A stretch of 46,295 nt of DNA from a virus. The stretch covers positions 1 to 46,295 of IMG/VR virus record IMGVR_UViG_3300012985_000015; one strand, given 5' to 3'. The position numbers and the translations under genes are program-made. The notes beneath the pieces were generated by a model. It worked only from the letters and a program-made list of their open reading frames with translations, had not been told where the DNA came from and did no database searches. Shown one piece after another: positions 23,730 through 30,869 of the stretch (position 1 is its first letter; each line of letters opens with the position of its first letter).

Positions 23730-24590
23730 ATGAACACGCGGGAGCGGGAAGAAGTCCTGAAGGTGATGGATGCGCTGGCGAATGCGCTGCGCACGGCTGA
23801 TTCATTGTTGGATTCGGCGAACATCGGCGGAGGCGCGCAAGAAAATATGGAAGCGCTCGCCGCCTACGACGCCCTCCTCGCCGAAGGAAGCGCGAGCAGC
23901 GAAGGGGCGGTTGCGTGGCGTAGGGAGTCACTAGGTGATTTCGCGTCGCCGCACGATCTTACCAGCGACGTGACAATCGCCGCCGTTTGGGCTAAACGGT
24001 ATAACGTTACGCCGCTCTACACCCACCCGCAGCCCGCGCAGGGCGAGCACGAGCAGCGTAGCTGCGAAGGATCGGAGCGGCGGCCAATCGCACGAAACGA
24101 AGTTTCTGCTATAGCGGATGAGGTGGTGGAGCGTATGTGTCAAGAACATAACCGCAATTCTGTGCTTGACGAGCGCGCATGTCCTTCCGGGATGCGTGCC
24201 GCCCTAGAATCCGCCCTCCCGCGCGGCCTGCCTGCCGGGAGCGATGCAGGCACGACGGGAGAAATGACGCCGCGGCGCGCCACCTACTTCATGGAGCGAT
24301 TCAAGCGCGACGAAAAGATGCTCGGGCCGAACGAGCAGAAGGCGCTCGACTACGTTATCGCGATGCTCGCCACCGCAGAACAGCCGTCCTGCGGGCAGGA
24401 TGCGCGGGATGCGGCGAGGTATCGATTCCTGCGAATGATGAACGAGCGCGATGACGACGGTTCTCCGTGCATTCAGATCGCAGAGGTTTACCCGGATTTC
24501 ACCAATTACCCTGCTGGAGACAAGTTCGACGAAGCGGTCGACACCTTTATGAGCATCGCCGCCCAACAGCGGCAGGGTGGTACAAAGTGA
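23730..24590 (+). CDS. 286-aa hypothetical phage protein
   Basis: 286 aa, preceded by the CATCCGAAGGAG ribosome cassette. It opens with a charged helix (MNTREREEVLKVMDALANAL). A middle segment VAWRRESLGDF and PLYTHPQPAQ is a pattern often met in Burkholderia-type phages, and a late segment DARDAARYRFLRMMNE is another common phage module. It appears to be a mosaic of modules. Function unknown; no catalytic motif recognised. Confidence 0.7.
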   Translation: MNTREREEVLKVMDALANALRTADSLLDSANIGGGAQENMEALAAYDALLAEGSASSEGAVAWRRESLGDFASPHDLTSDVTIAAVWAKRYNVTPLYTHPQPAQGEHEQRSCEGSERRPIARNEVSAIADEVVERMCQEHNRNSVLDERACPSGMRAALESALPRGLPAGSDAGTTGEMTPRRATYFMERFKRDEKMLGPNEQKALDYVIAMLATAEQPSCGQDARDAARYRFLRMMNERDDDGSPCIQIAEVYPDFTNYPAGDKFDEAVDTFMSIAAQQRQGGTK

Positions 24591-24796
24591 TAGCTCAGCT
24601 CAAAACGCAATTACGGTCGGCAGTGCTGCGTTACCGAGCCGCGACGGAGAACCTCGACTGCGGCGCTAACTTGGCCGCCGTAATCAGCGCAGATGCGTCA
24701 AAAGCAGCGCGAGAGGCGAACGAGCTTGCTCGCAAGCTAAAAGCAATCGACCCGTCATTTCCGGCATCGTGGACACCGTACCCGGAGGGAACATGA
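24587..24796 (+). CDS. 69-aa hypothetical protein
   Basis: 69 aa, GTG start overlapping the previous stop (GTGA). Helical (LKTQLRSAVLRYRAATENLD, then AREANELARKLKAIDPSF). Its own stop is overlapped by the next ATG. Unknown. Confidence 0.6.
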   Translation: MIAQLKTQLRSAVLRYRAATENLDCGANLAAVISADASKAAREANELARKLKAIDPSFPASWTPYPEGT

Positions 24797-25020
24797 CCAA
24801 CGAACTCCGCACCAACGACGAACCGCAGCGCATCCTGTTGGAGGCTTCCGAGCGGATCAAGGCGTGCTATCCGAACGGCACCAAGGTCGAGGTTTTGTAC
24901 GGCGACGATCTTGTGCGAGGCGATCTTCAATACGAAGGGCTTGGTCATTGGTCGCTGTGCAACAACGACGGCACCTATCCCTTCTCCCCCGCCGTCCATC
25001 CCCACCGGGTGCTGCCATGA
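24793..25020 (+). CDS. 75-aa hypothetical protein
   Basis: 75 aa, ATGA-coupled at both ends. MTNELRTNDEPQRILLEASE, then a compact beta segment (KVEVLYGDDLVRGDLQY) and GHWSLCNNDGTYP. It could be a small SH3-like fold; not identified. Confidence 0.6.
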   Translation: MTNELRTNDEPQRILLEASERIKACYPNGTKVEVLYGDDLVRGDLQYEGLGHWSLCNNDGTYPFSPAVHPHRVLP

Positions 25021-25586
25021 ACACGAGCAACGACAAAGGAGCCACGAACGTGGAAAGAGCAACGCCAGTTGCGATTAATACCCCCGCCGCGCTGTTGCGG
25101 AGAGCCGTAGAAACGGCGAAGCAGGCACTTGAACGTGTACAGCCGCAAGCGCGCGGCGTACTGGTTGTTGACGACATTACGTACGCCATCGAGTTGTGCG
25201 GTAAGGCACTCGCCTCCACCGCTCCCGTCGCAAGCGAGAGCCGAGGGATCGTGCCGGAGGGGTGGGTGCTGGTGCCGCGCGTTGCAACTGAGGCAATGCG
25301 TATCGCTGCCACGAAGGACCACGAAGGCGATTTTTTCCTGCCATTCTCGCTGTGGAAATCGATGCTCGCCGCCGCCCCCACGCCGCCAGCCGTTTCCAAC
25401 GGAGAGCCGCCCGCCGCGCTGCTGCACGAGGTCTTGACGCTCGTCGAGTTTGACGCGAAAGGCTATTGCTTGGTTTGTGGCGGATGGAATGTATCTCCGC
25501 AAGGCTGCACACCGCGCAAGCACACGAAGGATTGCAAGCTGGCGAAGCTACTCGCCCGCAGCGCAGCGGCGAAGGGGGAAGGATGA
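25017..25586 (+). CDS. 189-aa hypothetical phage protein
   Basis: 189 aa, ATGA-coupled. It includes the segment IVPEGWVLVPRVATEAMRIAA, a phrase common to many phage and prophage small proteins, and a Cys-rich C-terminal stretch (YCLVCGGW, then CTPRKHTKDCKLAKLL) giving a plausible zinc site. The Trp/Pro phrase suggests membership of a broad beta-proteobacterial phage family of unknown role. Confidence 0.65.
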   Translation: MNTSNDKGATNVERATPVAINTPAALLRRAVETAKQALERVQPQARGVLVVDDITYAIELCGKALASTAPVASESRGIVPEGWVLVPRVATEAMRIAATKDHEGDFFLPFSLWKSMLAAAPTPPAVSNGEPPAALLHEVLTLVEFDAKGYCLVCGGWNVSPQGCTPRKHTKDCKLAKLLARSAAAKGEG

Positions 25587-25705
25587 GTACGATTACGCTT
25601 CAAGAATTGCTTGCCAAGCTCCCGCGCAAACGACTAGCTGCAATACAGCGGGAATATCGCCGGTTGAAAAAATCGTTGAAGCGAGCACAGGAGAAGCCGC
25701 GATGA
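25583..25705 (+). CDS. 40-aa basic peptide
   Basis: 40 aa, ATGA-coupled on both sides. Strongly basic C-terminus (EYRRLKKSLKRAQEKPR). Its last 18 bases (CAGGAGAAGCCGCGATGA) are repeated exactly at the end of the next gene. Unknown. Confidence 0.55.
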   Translation: MSTITLQELLAKLPRKRLAAIQREYRRLKKSLKRAQEKPR

Positions 25706-25779
25706 CCCAGCAGAATGCTCCCGAAAACGACCGCAGACATTACGAGGAATGGATGCGCAATCAGGAGAAGCCGCGATGA
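25702..25779 (+). CDS. 25-aa peptide
   Basis: 25 aa (MTQQNAPENDRRHYEEWMRN and QEKPR). It ends with the same 18 bases as the preceding gene and contributes the ribosome site of the next one. Coding status rests only on the coupled stop/start pattern. Confidence 0.4.
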   Translation: MTQQNAPENDRRHYEEWMRNQEKPR

Positions 25780-25856
25780 GCACTGGAGAATGGATAATTA
25801 CCATCTGGTTTCTTGTCGCATGTATATGCGCGTGGACTAAGAGGGCGGCGCGATGA
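25776..25856 (+). CDS. 26-aa membrane peptide
   Basis: 26 aa, mostly one membrane segment (TGEWIITIWFLVACICAW) then TKRAAR. Coupled to both neighbours by ATGA overlaps. A small membrane peptide of unknown role. Confidence 0.5.
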   Translation: MSTGEWIITIWFLVACICAWTKRAAR

Positions 25857-25954
25857 GCACGATTGCGTTTGCTCCGCACACGCTGCTGCCGAAGGCAGAA
25901 CACAACAACGTAAGGGCTGCGATGGGTAGCCCGGATTGGAAGGAGGGGTTGTGA
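25853..25954 (+). CDS. 33-aa peptide
   Basis: 33 aa, MSTIAFAPHTLLPKAEHNNV, ending MGSPDWKEGL. ATGA-coupled to its predecessor and GTGA-coupled to the next gene. Unknown. Confidence 0.45.
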   Translation: MSTIAFAPHTLLPKAEHNNVRAAMGSPDWKEGL

Positions 25955-26157
25955 GCAAGCAGCGTTATCAAGACCCAAACGATCCGCTCAACGGACCGGA
26001 GTACCACACGGGAAAGTTGTGCTGCGAAGGCTGCGGACGTATGGCCGGTACGGCTTGGAGTCCGCACTGGTGTCAGCCGTGCAACGCTGCGCGCATGGAC
26101 CGCATCGGTTCGTTCTTGCGAACTGAGATTGAGCGTAGAGAGGGGCAGCAGCCATGA
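25951..26157 (+). CDS. 68-aa zinc-ribbon-like protein
   Basis: 68 aa, GTG start preceded by GGAAGGAGGGG. CCEGCGR and HWCQPCNAARMDR give two CxxC-type pairs about 20 residues apart, a compact zinc ribbon. The sequence between (MAGTAWSPHW) is short. The C-terminus is basic and charged. Likely a small nucleic-acid or protein-binding factor. Confidence 0.6.
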   Translation: MSKQRYQDPNDPLNGPEYHTGKLCCEGCGRMAGTAWSPHWCQPCNAARMDRIGSFLRTEIERREGQQP

Positions 26158-26489
26158 CCACCCCAACCAAGCAGCACGACAGTGATGCAAATCGCCAGAC
26201 GAGCGAGCGGGAGAGGCTTGCGGAATGGTTAGAATCTGCCGGGAAAGGGATTCTTACTAGCGAAATCGCGAGACAACTCCGCGCCGGCGAGGCCGAGATT
26301 GAAAGTTGGCGCGTAGCCGCGACGATCAATGACCTAGAAGTGAAACGGCTCCGCGCCGAGAACGAGGCGTTGCGGACGGTGACGGATGAGGATGTGATCC
26401 GAACGTCGGCGCGCACCGGGGTAATGCCGGTGGATGTTCGTAAGGCCCTCCAATCCTTCATCCGCAGCAAGGAGAGCCGCCGTGGGTAG
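26154..26489 (+). CDS. 111-aa helical protein
   Basis: 111 aa, ATGA-coupled. Strongly helical with heptad-like charged pattern (ERERLAEWLESAGKGILTSE, and EVKRLRAENEALRTV). The end LQSFIRSKESRRG is basic. Possible coiled-coil adaptor; unknown. Confidence 0.6.
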   Translation: MTTPTKQHDSDANRQTSERERLAEWLESAGKGILTSEIARQLRAGEAEIESWRVAATINDLEVKRLRAENEALRTVTDEDVIRTSARTGVMPVDVRKALQSFIRSKESRRG

Positions 26490-26820
26490 TAATTCTGCGA
26501 ATTACGATCTGGTGCAGAGGTTGCGATTCCTGGGTGAAGGGGAGCCGCTGCGCGGGCCTCTAATGTGCCGAGCGGCCGACGAAATCGAACGCCTGCGCGC
26601 GGAGGTTGCCGAATGGAAGCGCGTAGCATCGGCTCAGGCTGAGCTGCACGATACCGCCGAACGCGAGCTGGCAGAGCTGCGGGAGAGGATCGAGAAGGCG
26701 CCTGTTCGAGACACATACGTTGAAGGCGAGCACGGGCGGGAAATCGTATGGATAAGCGACGATGGTGCGATGCCTGCGGAGTACAAAGGCAAGCGCGTGC
26801 GGCTGCTCGTCGAGGAGTAA
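26482..26820 (+). CDS. 112-aa coiled-coil protein
   Basis: 112 aa from a GTG at 26482 with AGGAGAG upstream; longer starts lie inside the previous gene. Residues about 30-70 form a coiled coil (EIERLRAEVAEWKRVASAQ), then a beta-rich end. It is of a type found widely in phages. It is the last gene of the GC-rich block. Confidence 0.6.
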   Translation: MGSNSANYDLVQRLRFLGEGEPLRGPLMCRAADEIERLRAEVAEWKRVASAQAELHDTAERELAELRERIEKAPVRDTYVEGEHGREIVWISDDGAMPAEYKGKRVRLLVEE

Positions 26821-26824
26821 TTTC

Positions 26825-26959
26825 ATGGCTGAAAAGCTTCTCTCTTATCTATTCCCTTTCTATCTGTTGTGTGTTATTGTGTGGCTGGTTGGGAGCATGC
26901 TCTACGAGCATTGTCTAAAGCCGAAACATCCGAAGGAGCATGAAAATGACTTATCGTAA
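26825..26959 (+). CDS. 44-aa membrane peptide
   Basis: 44 aa from the ATG at 26825: EKLLSYLFPFYLLCVIVWLV is a long membrane segment, then LYEHCLKPKHPKEHENDLS. The HPKE portion encodes the CATCCGAAGGAG ribosome site used by the next gene. Unknown. Confidence 0.6.
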   Translation: MAEKLLSYLFPFYLLCVIVWLVGSMLYEHCLKPKHPKEHENDLS

Positions 26960-27347
26960 GAAGCCTGTTGTCGATGCGAACACCAAGCCGAAATTCTATG
27001 CTTTCAACCAGAACAACTCTGGTGGTGGGTTTCACTTCGATGCAGAGTGTGGTATTTCCCATTGGGTGATTGTTGAAGCCCATTCGGCGGAACAGGCCAA
27101 CAGCATTGCTGAGTCCATCGGCATCTATTTCAACGGCTGTGACGATGGCAGTGATTGTCCTTGTTGCGGGGATCGCTGGTCTTCGCAGTGGAGTGATGAC
27201 AAGGGGTTCGATTTTCCGTCTTACTACGGCGATAAGCCTCTCCGAGACAAATGGGAAAATAGCTCCGGCTATGGCATTAAATGGATTGAAGGTCCCGAGG
27301 CTTTCGTTCATTACCTCGATGGCACCATCGAGGCATTTGAACACTAA
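26946..27347 (+). CDS. Conserved phage protein (133 aa)
   Basis: 133 aa from the ATG at 26946, chosen over 26940 because it is 7 bases from GGAG. It contains KFYAFNQNNSGGGFHFD, a signature phrase of a widespread phage protein family of unknown function, and CPCCGDRWSSQW, which may bind zinc. The C-terminus is EAFVHYLDGTIEAFEH. Expression is set by the CATCCGAAGGAG cassette. Confidence 0.75.
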   Translation: MTYRKKPVVDANTKPKFYAFNQNNSGGGFHFDAECGISHWVIVEAHSAEQANSIAESIGIYFNGCDDGSDCPCCGDRWSSQWSDDKGFDFPSYYGDKPLRDKWENSSGYGIKWIEGPEAFVHYLDGTIEAFEH

Positions 27348-27382
27348 ACACATCGAAGATGCACACTCCGAAGGAGGCTAAC

Positions 27383-27745
27383 ATGAATACCGAAAGATTG
27401 ACTGTTATTTGTGAATGGCTTGAAGCTGGAGCCCCGCATAAGGATGGGGTGGATGGGTTTGACATGCGCGAGTGGGTAAGATACACACCTTGCGGCGCCG
27501 TGTGCTGTATTGCCGGGGCTGTTTATCAGTTTTTCGGCGGGAAAGGAGAGGGCTTTTTTATCCAAGCAGCGAACTTGCTTGAATTGGATTGCAAAACCGC
27601 AGAGAGGCTTTTCTATGCTTTCGACGGAAGCCCCGAAGAAGGCGGGATCAATCCCGCTACCATCACCCCCGCATGGGCTGCACGCTGCATTCGTAAGCTC
27701 ATGGAAACAGGGGAAGTGGACTGGATGGGTACGCAAGCTGCCTAA
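27383..27745 (+). CDS. Hypothetical phage protein (120 aa)
   Basis: 120 aa, ribosome cassette CACTCCGAAGGAG 7 bases before the ATG. It carries TPCGAVCCIAGAVYQFFGG, a Cys-Gly pattern seen in many small phage proteins, and a C-terminal helical domain (WAARCIRKLMETGEVDWMG). Cys residues may bind a metal. Unknown. Confidence 0.65.
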   Translation: MNTERLTVICEWLEAGAPHKDGVDGFDMREWVRYTPCGAVCCIAGAVYQFFGGKGEGFFIQAANLLELDCKTAERLFYAFDGSPEEGGINPATITPAWAARCIRKLMETGEVDWMGTQAA

Positions 27746-27759
27746 CGTAGGAGAATAAA

Positions 27760-28182
27760 ATGACACACGATGAAAAGCTGAATTGGATGGCAATTTGGGC
27801 GGCCAAGAATGGCGTTGCGCTCGAATTGCAGGGTGAATGTGGATTTGGTAGGGAATGCGTTGGCATCATCAAACACGATGTCTACCCCGATTTTGAGCGA
27901 TACGACGAAAAATACAACGATGTTTGCTGGGCTCCTCCGGATGCCTACCACAAGCATGACTGTGTTGCTGTACTCGGGCGAGGAGAGGCGGCCGAGGGTC
28001 AGCTTTATGATTGGCTCAAGTGGTTTGATGACAATGGATATGTAGTAGAAGCCAAACGAAAGGAATGCAGGGATGACGGCCGCGCATTTGATGCCATTGA
28101 CTTTATTCTTGGTGCTCACAATAGCGTTAAAATGGTGAAGAAGGGTCAGATCTCTCTCCAGAACACCCCTACAAGCCTCTAG
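27760..28182 (+). CDS. Hypothetical protein (140 aa)
   Basis: 140 aa, with GGAG ribosome site. MTHDEKLNWMAIWAAKNGVA begins a helical domain, followed by ECGFGRECVGIIKHD with two Cys, then a Trp-rich acidic part (YDWLKWFDDNGYVV). The stop codon lies inside the leader element A. Not identified. Confidence 0.65.
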   Translation: MTHDEKLNWMAIWAAKNGVALELQGECGFGRECVGIIKHDVYPDFERYDEKYNDVCWAPPDAYHKHDCVAVLGRGEAAEGQLYDWLKWFDDNGYVVEAKRKECRDDGRAFDAIDFILGAHNSVKMVKKGQISLQNTPTSL

Positions 28183-28272
28183 GAAGCTCTAGGAGGCCAT
28201 TACAGCCCTAGGGAGCTACCTACGTAGCCCCTAGAAAGAGAACGCCTTAGAACGCTTCCTAGAGCGAAATAG
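28176..28272 (+). repeat. Leader element copy A
   Basis: About 97 bases of CTAG-rich, palindromic sequence, starting in the last codons of the preceding gene and ending about 50 bases before the next gene's ATG. It shares the 14-mer AGAACGCTTCCTAG and the ending TAGAGGCAT with element B. It also carries GAGGCCATTAC, the reverse complement of a motif in B and C, as expected for an element that folds on itself. Confidence 0.65.
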
Positions 28273-28319
28273 AGGCATACACAATAGACAGCCGAAAGGC
28301 GCCAACAGGAGAGAAAGTC

Positions 28320-28580
28320 ATGAAAGTGAGCAAGTGTGGTGGTGAGCAGACGACCCCTAAGGAACTGACGTGGGATGAGATGATTCTGAGTGAGGGAGTA
28401 TATCGCAGCACCGGCTCTTCTGGTACATCCTCGCGGTTTGTTGTCGTGACCAACTTCGGCCAGCCAAACACCGTATTGTGGTTTTGCGACGGTATGCTTG
28501 AAACGGCAGGCGGTGAATGGAAGAGGGGTAAGTTCATCCCTACCAACGAAACTGTCTGTTTTGAGCTGAAGCCTGCTTAA
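28320..28580 (+). CDS. 86-aa hypothetical protein
   Basis: 86 aa, preceded by ACAGGAGAGAAAGTC. The protein is beta-rich (SRFVVVTNFGQPNTVLWFCD) with acidic helix at the start (TPKELTWDEMILSEG). It follows leader element A directly, so it may be expressed under that element. Unknown. Confidence 0.65.
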   Translation: MKVSKCGGEQTTPKELTWDEMILSEGVYRSTGSSGTSSRFVVVTNFGQPNTVLWFCDGMLETAGGEWKRGKFIPTNETVCFELKPA

Positions 28581-28663
28581 ACGTCTTTGGCTTAGGGGCT
28601 TGCATGAGACAGCCGTAGGCGCTATAAAAGACTGAGGAAGAGGGGACTAAAAGGAGGCAATGT

Positions 28664-28918
28664 ATGCACTACACACTCATCCGTAACACCTCTGCCCCGG
28701 CTCGTAAGTCGGAGGCGCTTCCGCTGCGGAATCTGGCCTTTGCGAAGATTGTAGGAGGCCAGCTCGAAGGCGATGCCCTGTTCATCAAGGGCAAGAAGAC
28801 ACAGGACGTGTCCAGCGAGATTTACAAGCTGGCTGAAAGCATGGACGTCAAGGTGGCTCTTCGTTTCGATGCTGAGAACAATGGAGTGAAGGTGTTCCGC
28901 ATCAAGAAGATCAGTTGA
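28664..28918 (+). CDS. 84-aa hypothetical protein
   Basis: 84 aa with AAGGAGG upstream. MHYTLIRNTSAPARKSEALP precedes GQLEGDALFIKGKKTQDV and a compact end (VKVFRIKKIS). Stop codon overlaps the TTGACA of the next promoter. Small alpha/beta protein; unknown. Confidence 0.6.
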   Translation: MHYTLIRNTSAPARKSEALPLRNLAFAKIVGGQLEGDALFIKGKKTQDVSSEIYKLAESMDVKVALRFDAENNGVKVFRIKKIS

Positions 28919-28943
28919 CATTGCTGTAGCGTTGTGCTACAAT
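28915..28943 (+). promoter_or_regulatory. Strong sigma70 promoter for a non-coding RNA
   Basis: TTGACA, exactly 17 bases, TACAAT, then CTAAAGGC as the likely start area. The following 300 bases contain no credible gene. The same CTAAAGGC follows the promoter at 37693. Probably drives the structured RNA below. Confidence 0.8.
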
Positions 28944-28949
28944 TCTAAA

Positions 28950-29212
28950 GGCGTGGGCTCATTTGTCTTAGCACATGAATTTCCTCACACTCAGGAGAGG
29001 GTGTGTTGGCTAGGAGGAATGAGCCCACGAAGGCCGTGAGCGACGGAAAGCAGTTGAGTTGGGACTTACGTCCCGGTGAAGACACGCTAGGACAATTCAG
29101 TGGACGGCCCTTTGATGGCGGGGCTAAAACGGGTCTAATGGGACACAAGGGCGTTGCCTGACAGAGCTAGCAAGGAGTGCTATTCTGTTCCCGACAATAG
29201 GCCACTGAATAC
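28950..29212 (+). ncRNA. Structured non-coding RNA candidate (about 260 nt)
   Basis: Downstream of a near-consensus promoter and without a credible reading frame, the sequence folds into nested helices visible by eye. CGTGGGCTCATT (28952-28963) pairs perfectly with AATGAGCCCACG (29018-29029). CACAC/GTGTG lies inside that stem. CCGT/ACGG and GGGAC/GTCCC hairpins follow. ATTCAGTGG pairs with CCACTGAAT across about 100 bases, enclosing ACAGA-TAGCA-AAGGAG-TGCTA-TCTGT. It does not look like tmRNA, RNase P or a tRNA. Role unknown: regulatory RNA, decoy or ribozyme-like are all open. Confidence 0.65.
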
Positions 29213-29297
29213 CAACATGAACGAACAGCAACAAAAGACGGCGTAGCGGGCTATGTCCCAAAAGCCATCTAATGACCCCTTTTGCCCGGAGAAAGCA

Positions 29298-29639
29298 ATG
29301 GCTAAGTTTAAGATTGGTGATGTGGTACGCATTATCGCCCGCGACGATTGGGGTGAAGGAGAGGTGATCGCCCATAACGGCTGCGACCTGAAAATCATCT
29401 TCAACGATGGCAGCGTGGGCCTCTTCATTGAAGATGAATTACGATTGGTGGCACGTCCTGTAGATAAGGAGACAGAGCAGGCCGTTGATGAAGCTCTCGG
29501 GCTTGTCTCTGTCCAAATGAGGCTTCCTGTGGAATTGCATGAAGCTTTGAAGGCTATTGCTGAGGGGAAGGGATGGGTGCTTCCTGCGGTCATGCGCGAG
29601 GCTTTGTCGCTCTATGCTTATCAAGCCAACACCGCTTGA
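29298..29639 (+). CDS. 113-aa hypothetical protein with SH3/KOW-like start
   Basis: 113 aa from the ATG at 29298 with GGAG 6 bases upstream; an earlier in-frame ATG at 29253 lacks a good site. KFKIGDVVRIIARDDWGEGE is a small beta-barrel pattern, and the C-terminal half (MRLPVELHEALKAIAEGKGW) resembles a ribbon-helix-helix or helix region, so it may be DNA binding. It follows the RNA candidate. Confidence 0.6.
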   Translation: MAKFKIGDVVRIIARDDWGEGEVIAHNGCDLKIIFNDGSVGLFIEDELRLVARPVDKETEQAVDEALGLVSVQMRLPVELHEALKAIAEGKGWVLPAVMREALSLYAYQANTA

Positions 29640-29820
29640 AGTGTATTTGAAAGCTCATGCTGTTTGCAATGCTGTCTTTCAATCACTCTTGAATGCTCAG
29701 AACGATCCAGAGAAAGAAGCATTCTGGTTCTCTCATGCGGATAAACTAGAGCATAAGTTTACCACAGAGCACGGCAAGCATTACAGTTATTTCCTCACAC
29801 ATCCGAAGGAGCAGCCATGA
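29614..29820 (+). CDS. 68-aa hypothetical protein
   Basis: 68 aa from the ATG at 29614, overlapping the previous gene by 26 bases. Helical (LEVYLKAHAVCNAVFQSLLN), with FWFSHADKLEHKFTTEHGKH. Its final codons form the CATCCGAAGGAG site for the HD gene and its stop overlaps that start. Unknown. Confidence 0.6.
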   Translation: MLIKPTPLEVYLKAHAVCNAVFQSLLNAQNDPEKEAFWFSHADKLEHKFTTEHGKHYSYFLTHPKEQP

Positions 29821-30338
29821 AGGAAGTAGTAGCTAAGGCTAAGCTGATTGCTGAAGTGGCTCACTTCACCCAGCGCAGGAAATACACTTCTGAACCGTAC
29901 GTGGAGCACTGTCGTCGCGTAGTATCGCTCCTTGATGGCTCTGAGAAGCGCATGTCTGATGCGGCCTATGCTGCGGCTTGGCTCCACGATGTTGTCGAAG
30001 ACACTCCGATTACGCTTGACTTCATTGCAGAGCGGTGCGGGATGCTCGTGGCCCGCTACGTCAGTGCCATGACCGACACCAAAAACATGTACATGAACAG
30101 GGCTGCTAGGAAGGAAGTGGACAGGAAGCGACTCTCAGAAAGCAACCGAGAGGTGCAGACGATTAAAGTGTGTGACCTCATTGACAACACCGAATCCATC
30201 GTGCAATATGACCCTGCCTTTGCGAAGGTGTATCTGAAGGAGAAGCAACTGCTCCTAGATGTTCTCACGAAGGCAGACAAGTCCCTACACGAAAGAGCCC
30301 AACACCAGCTTACACAAGCCTTGGAGGCTATGGAATGA
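29817..30338 (+). CDS. SpoT-like HD hydrolase
   Basis: 173 aa, ATGA-coupled with the CATCCGAAGGAG cassette upstream. It has the (p)ppGpp-hydrolase type HD layout: AHFTQRRKYTSEPYVEHCRR (His near residue 28), AAWLHDVVEDTPI with the HD pair at about residues 57-58, and KVCDLIDNTESI with a conserved Asp. No synthetase domain, so it would be a small alarmone hydrolase or a phosphohydrolase on another nucleotide. The fold is seen; the substrate is inferred. It may act on host stress signalling. Confidence 0.8.
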   Translation: MKEVVAKAKLIAEVAHFTQRRKYTSEPYVEHCRRVVSLLDGSEKRMSDAAYAAAWLHDVVEDTPITLDFIAERCGMLVARYVSAMTDTKNMYMNRAARKEVDRKRLSESNREVQTIKVCDLIDNTESIVQYDPAFAKVYLKEKQLLLDVLTKADKSLHERAQHQLTQALEAME

Positions 30339-30454
30339 TTCTCCTTGAATACCCTTCTGTCATCCGCACCATTGGAACAAAGCTTTGGGAGGGGGCGCTG
30401 TCGCTGTTTGTTGTCGTAATGCTTGGGCTTACGTTCGGGCTCTACATCCGATAG
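30335..30454 (+). CDS. 39-aa membrane peptide
   Basis: 39 aa, ATGA-coupled to the HD gene: WEGALSLFVVVMLGLTFGLY is one membrane segment with a short N-terminal MILLEYPSVIRTIG. It may tether or modulate its neighbour, but this is speculative. Confidence 0.5.
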   Translation: MILLEYPSVIRTIGTKLWEGALSLFVVVMLGLTFGLYIR

Positions 30455-30464
30455 GAGACAATAA

Positions 30465-30848
30465 ATGAACTTGCAAGCAATGATGGACGGTTTGAACGCG
30501 CAGTGGCAAAAAGAGCGCAGCAATACCCAAATGACTCTTGGCCAACTCATCGATTTTCTTGAGGGTCTTGATCCCGAAGCGCAGGTTGTAAATTTAGTTC
30601 ATCCGCATAGCTACCGGGGCTATTACTCCGATCTTGCTTTTGAGCATGCGGAAGGTACTCGCGCAGCGGGAGACCTCCTCTCTGCCTGCCGTTTGTGCAT
30701 GGGAGAAGTATTTGAAGGCTACAAGGGCGGTGATTTTGTCATGGGCAAGTTGACCCCTCTTTGGGTAGCCAGTTATGGCTGTTGTGGTCTGAAGCTCATG
30801 CGGCTCGGAATCAATGGGGACATGGAAACGGCTGAAGATGAATATTGA
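30465..30848 (+). CDS. Conserved phage protein (127 aa)
   Basis: 127 aa with AGGAG upstream. MTLGQLIDFLEGLDPEAQVV and SYRGYYSDLAFE are phrases of a common phage family of unknown function. It includes VASYGCCGLKLMRLG near the C-terminus. Probably an early host-interaction protein; unproven. Confidence 0.7.
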   Translation: MNLQAMMDGLNAQWQKERSNTQMTLGQLIDFLEGLDPEAQVVNLVHPHSYRGYYSDLAFEHAEGTRAAGDLLSACRLCMGEVFEGYKGGDFVMGKLTPLWVASYGCCGLKLMRLGINGDMETAEDEY

Positions 30849-30869
30849 CATTCCGAAGGAAAGACTCTA

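Noticed and set aside
24857-25523. Long minus-strand frames in the GC-rich block
   Set aside because: Arg/Ser-rich, shadow-like sequence opposite coupled plus-strand genes.
28950-29212. tmRNA, RNase P, 6S or group I intron at the structured RNA
   Set aside because: No alanine-tRNA-like ends, no RNase P core words, no P/Q/R/S intron elements, and no interrupted gene on either side.
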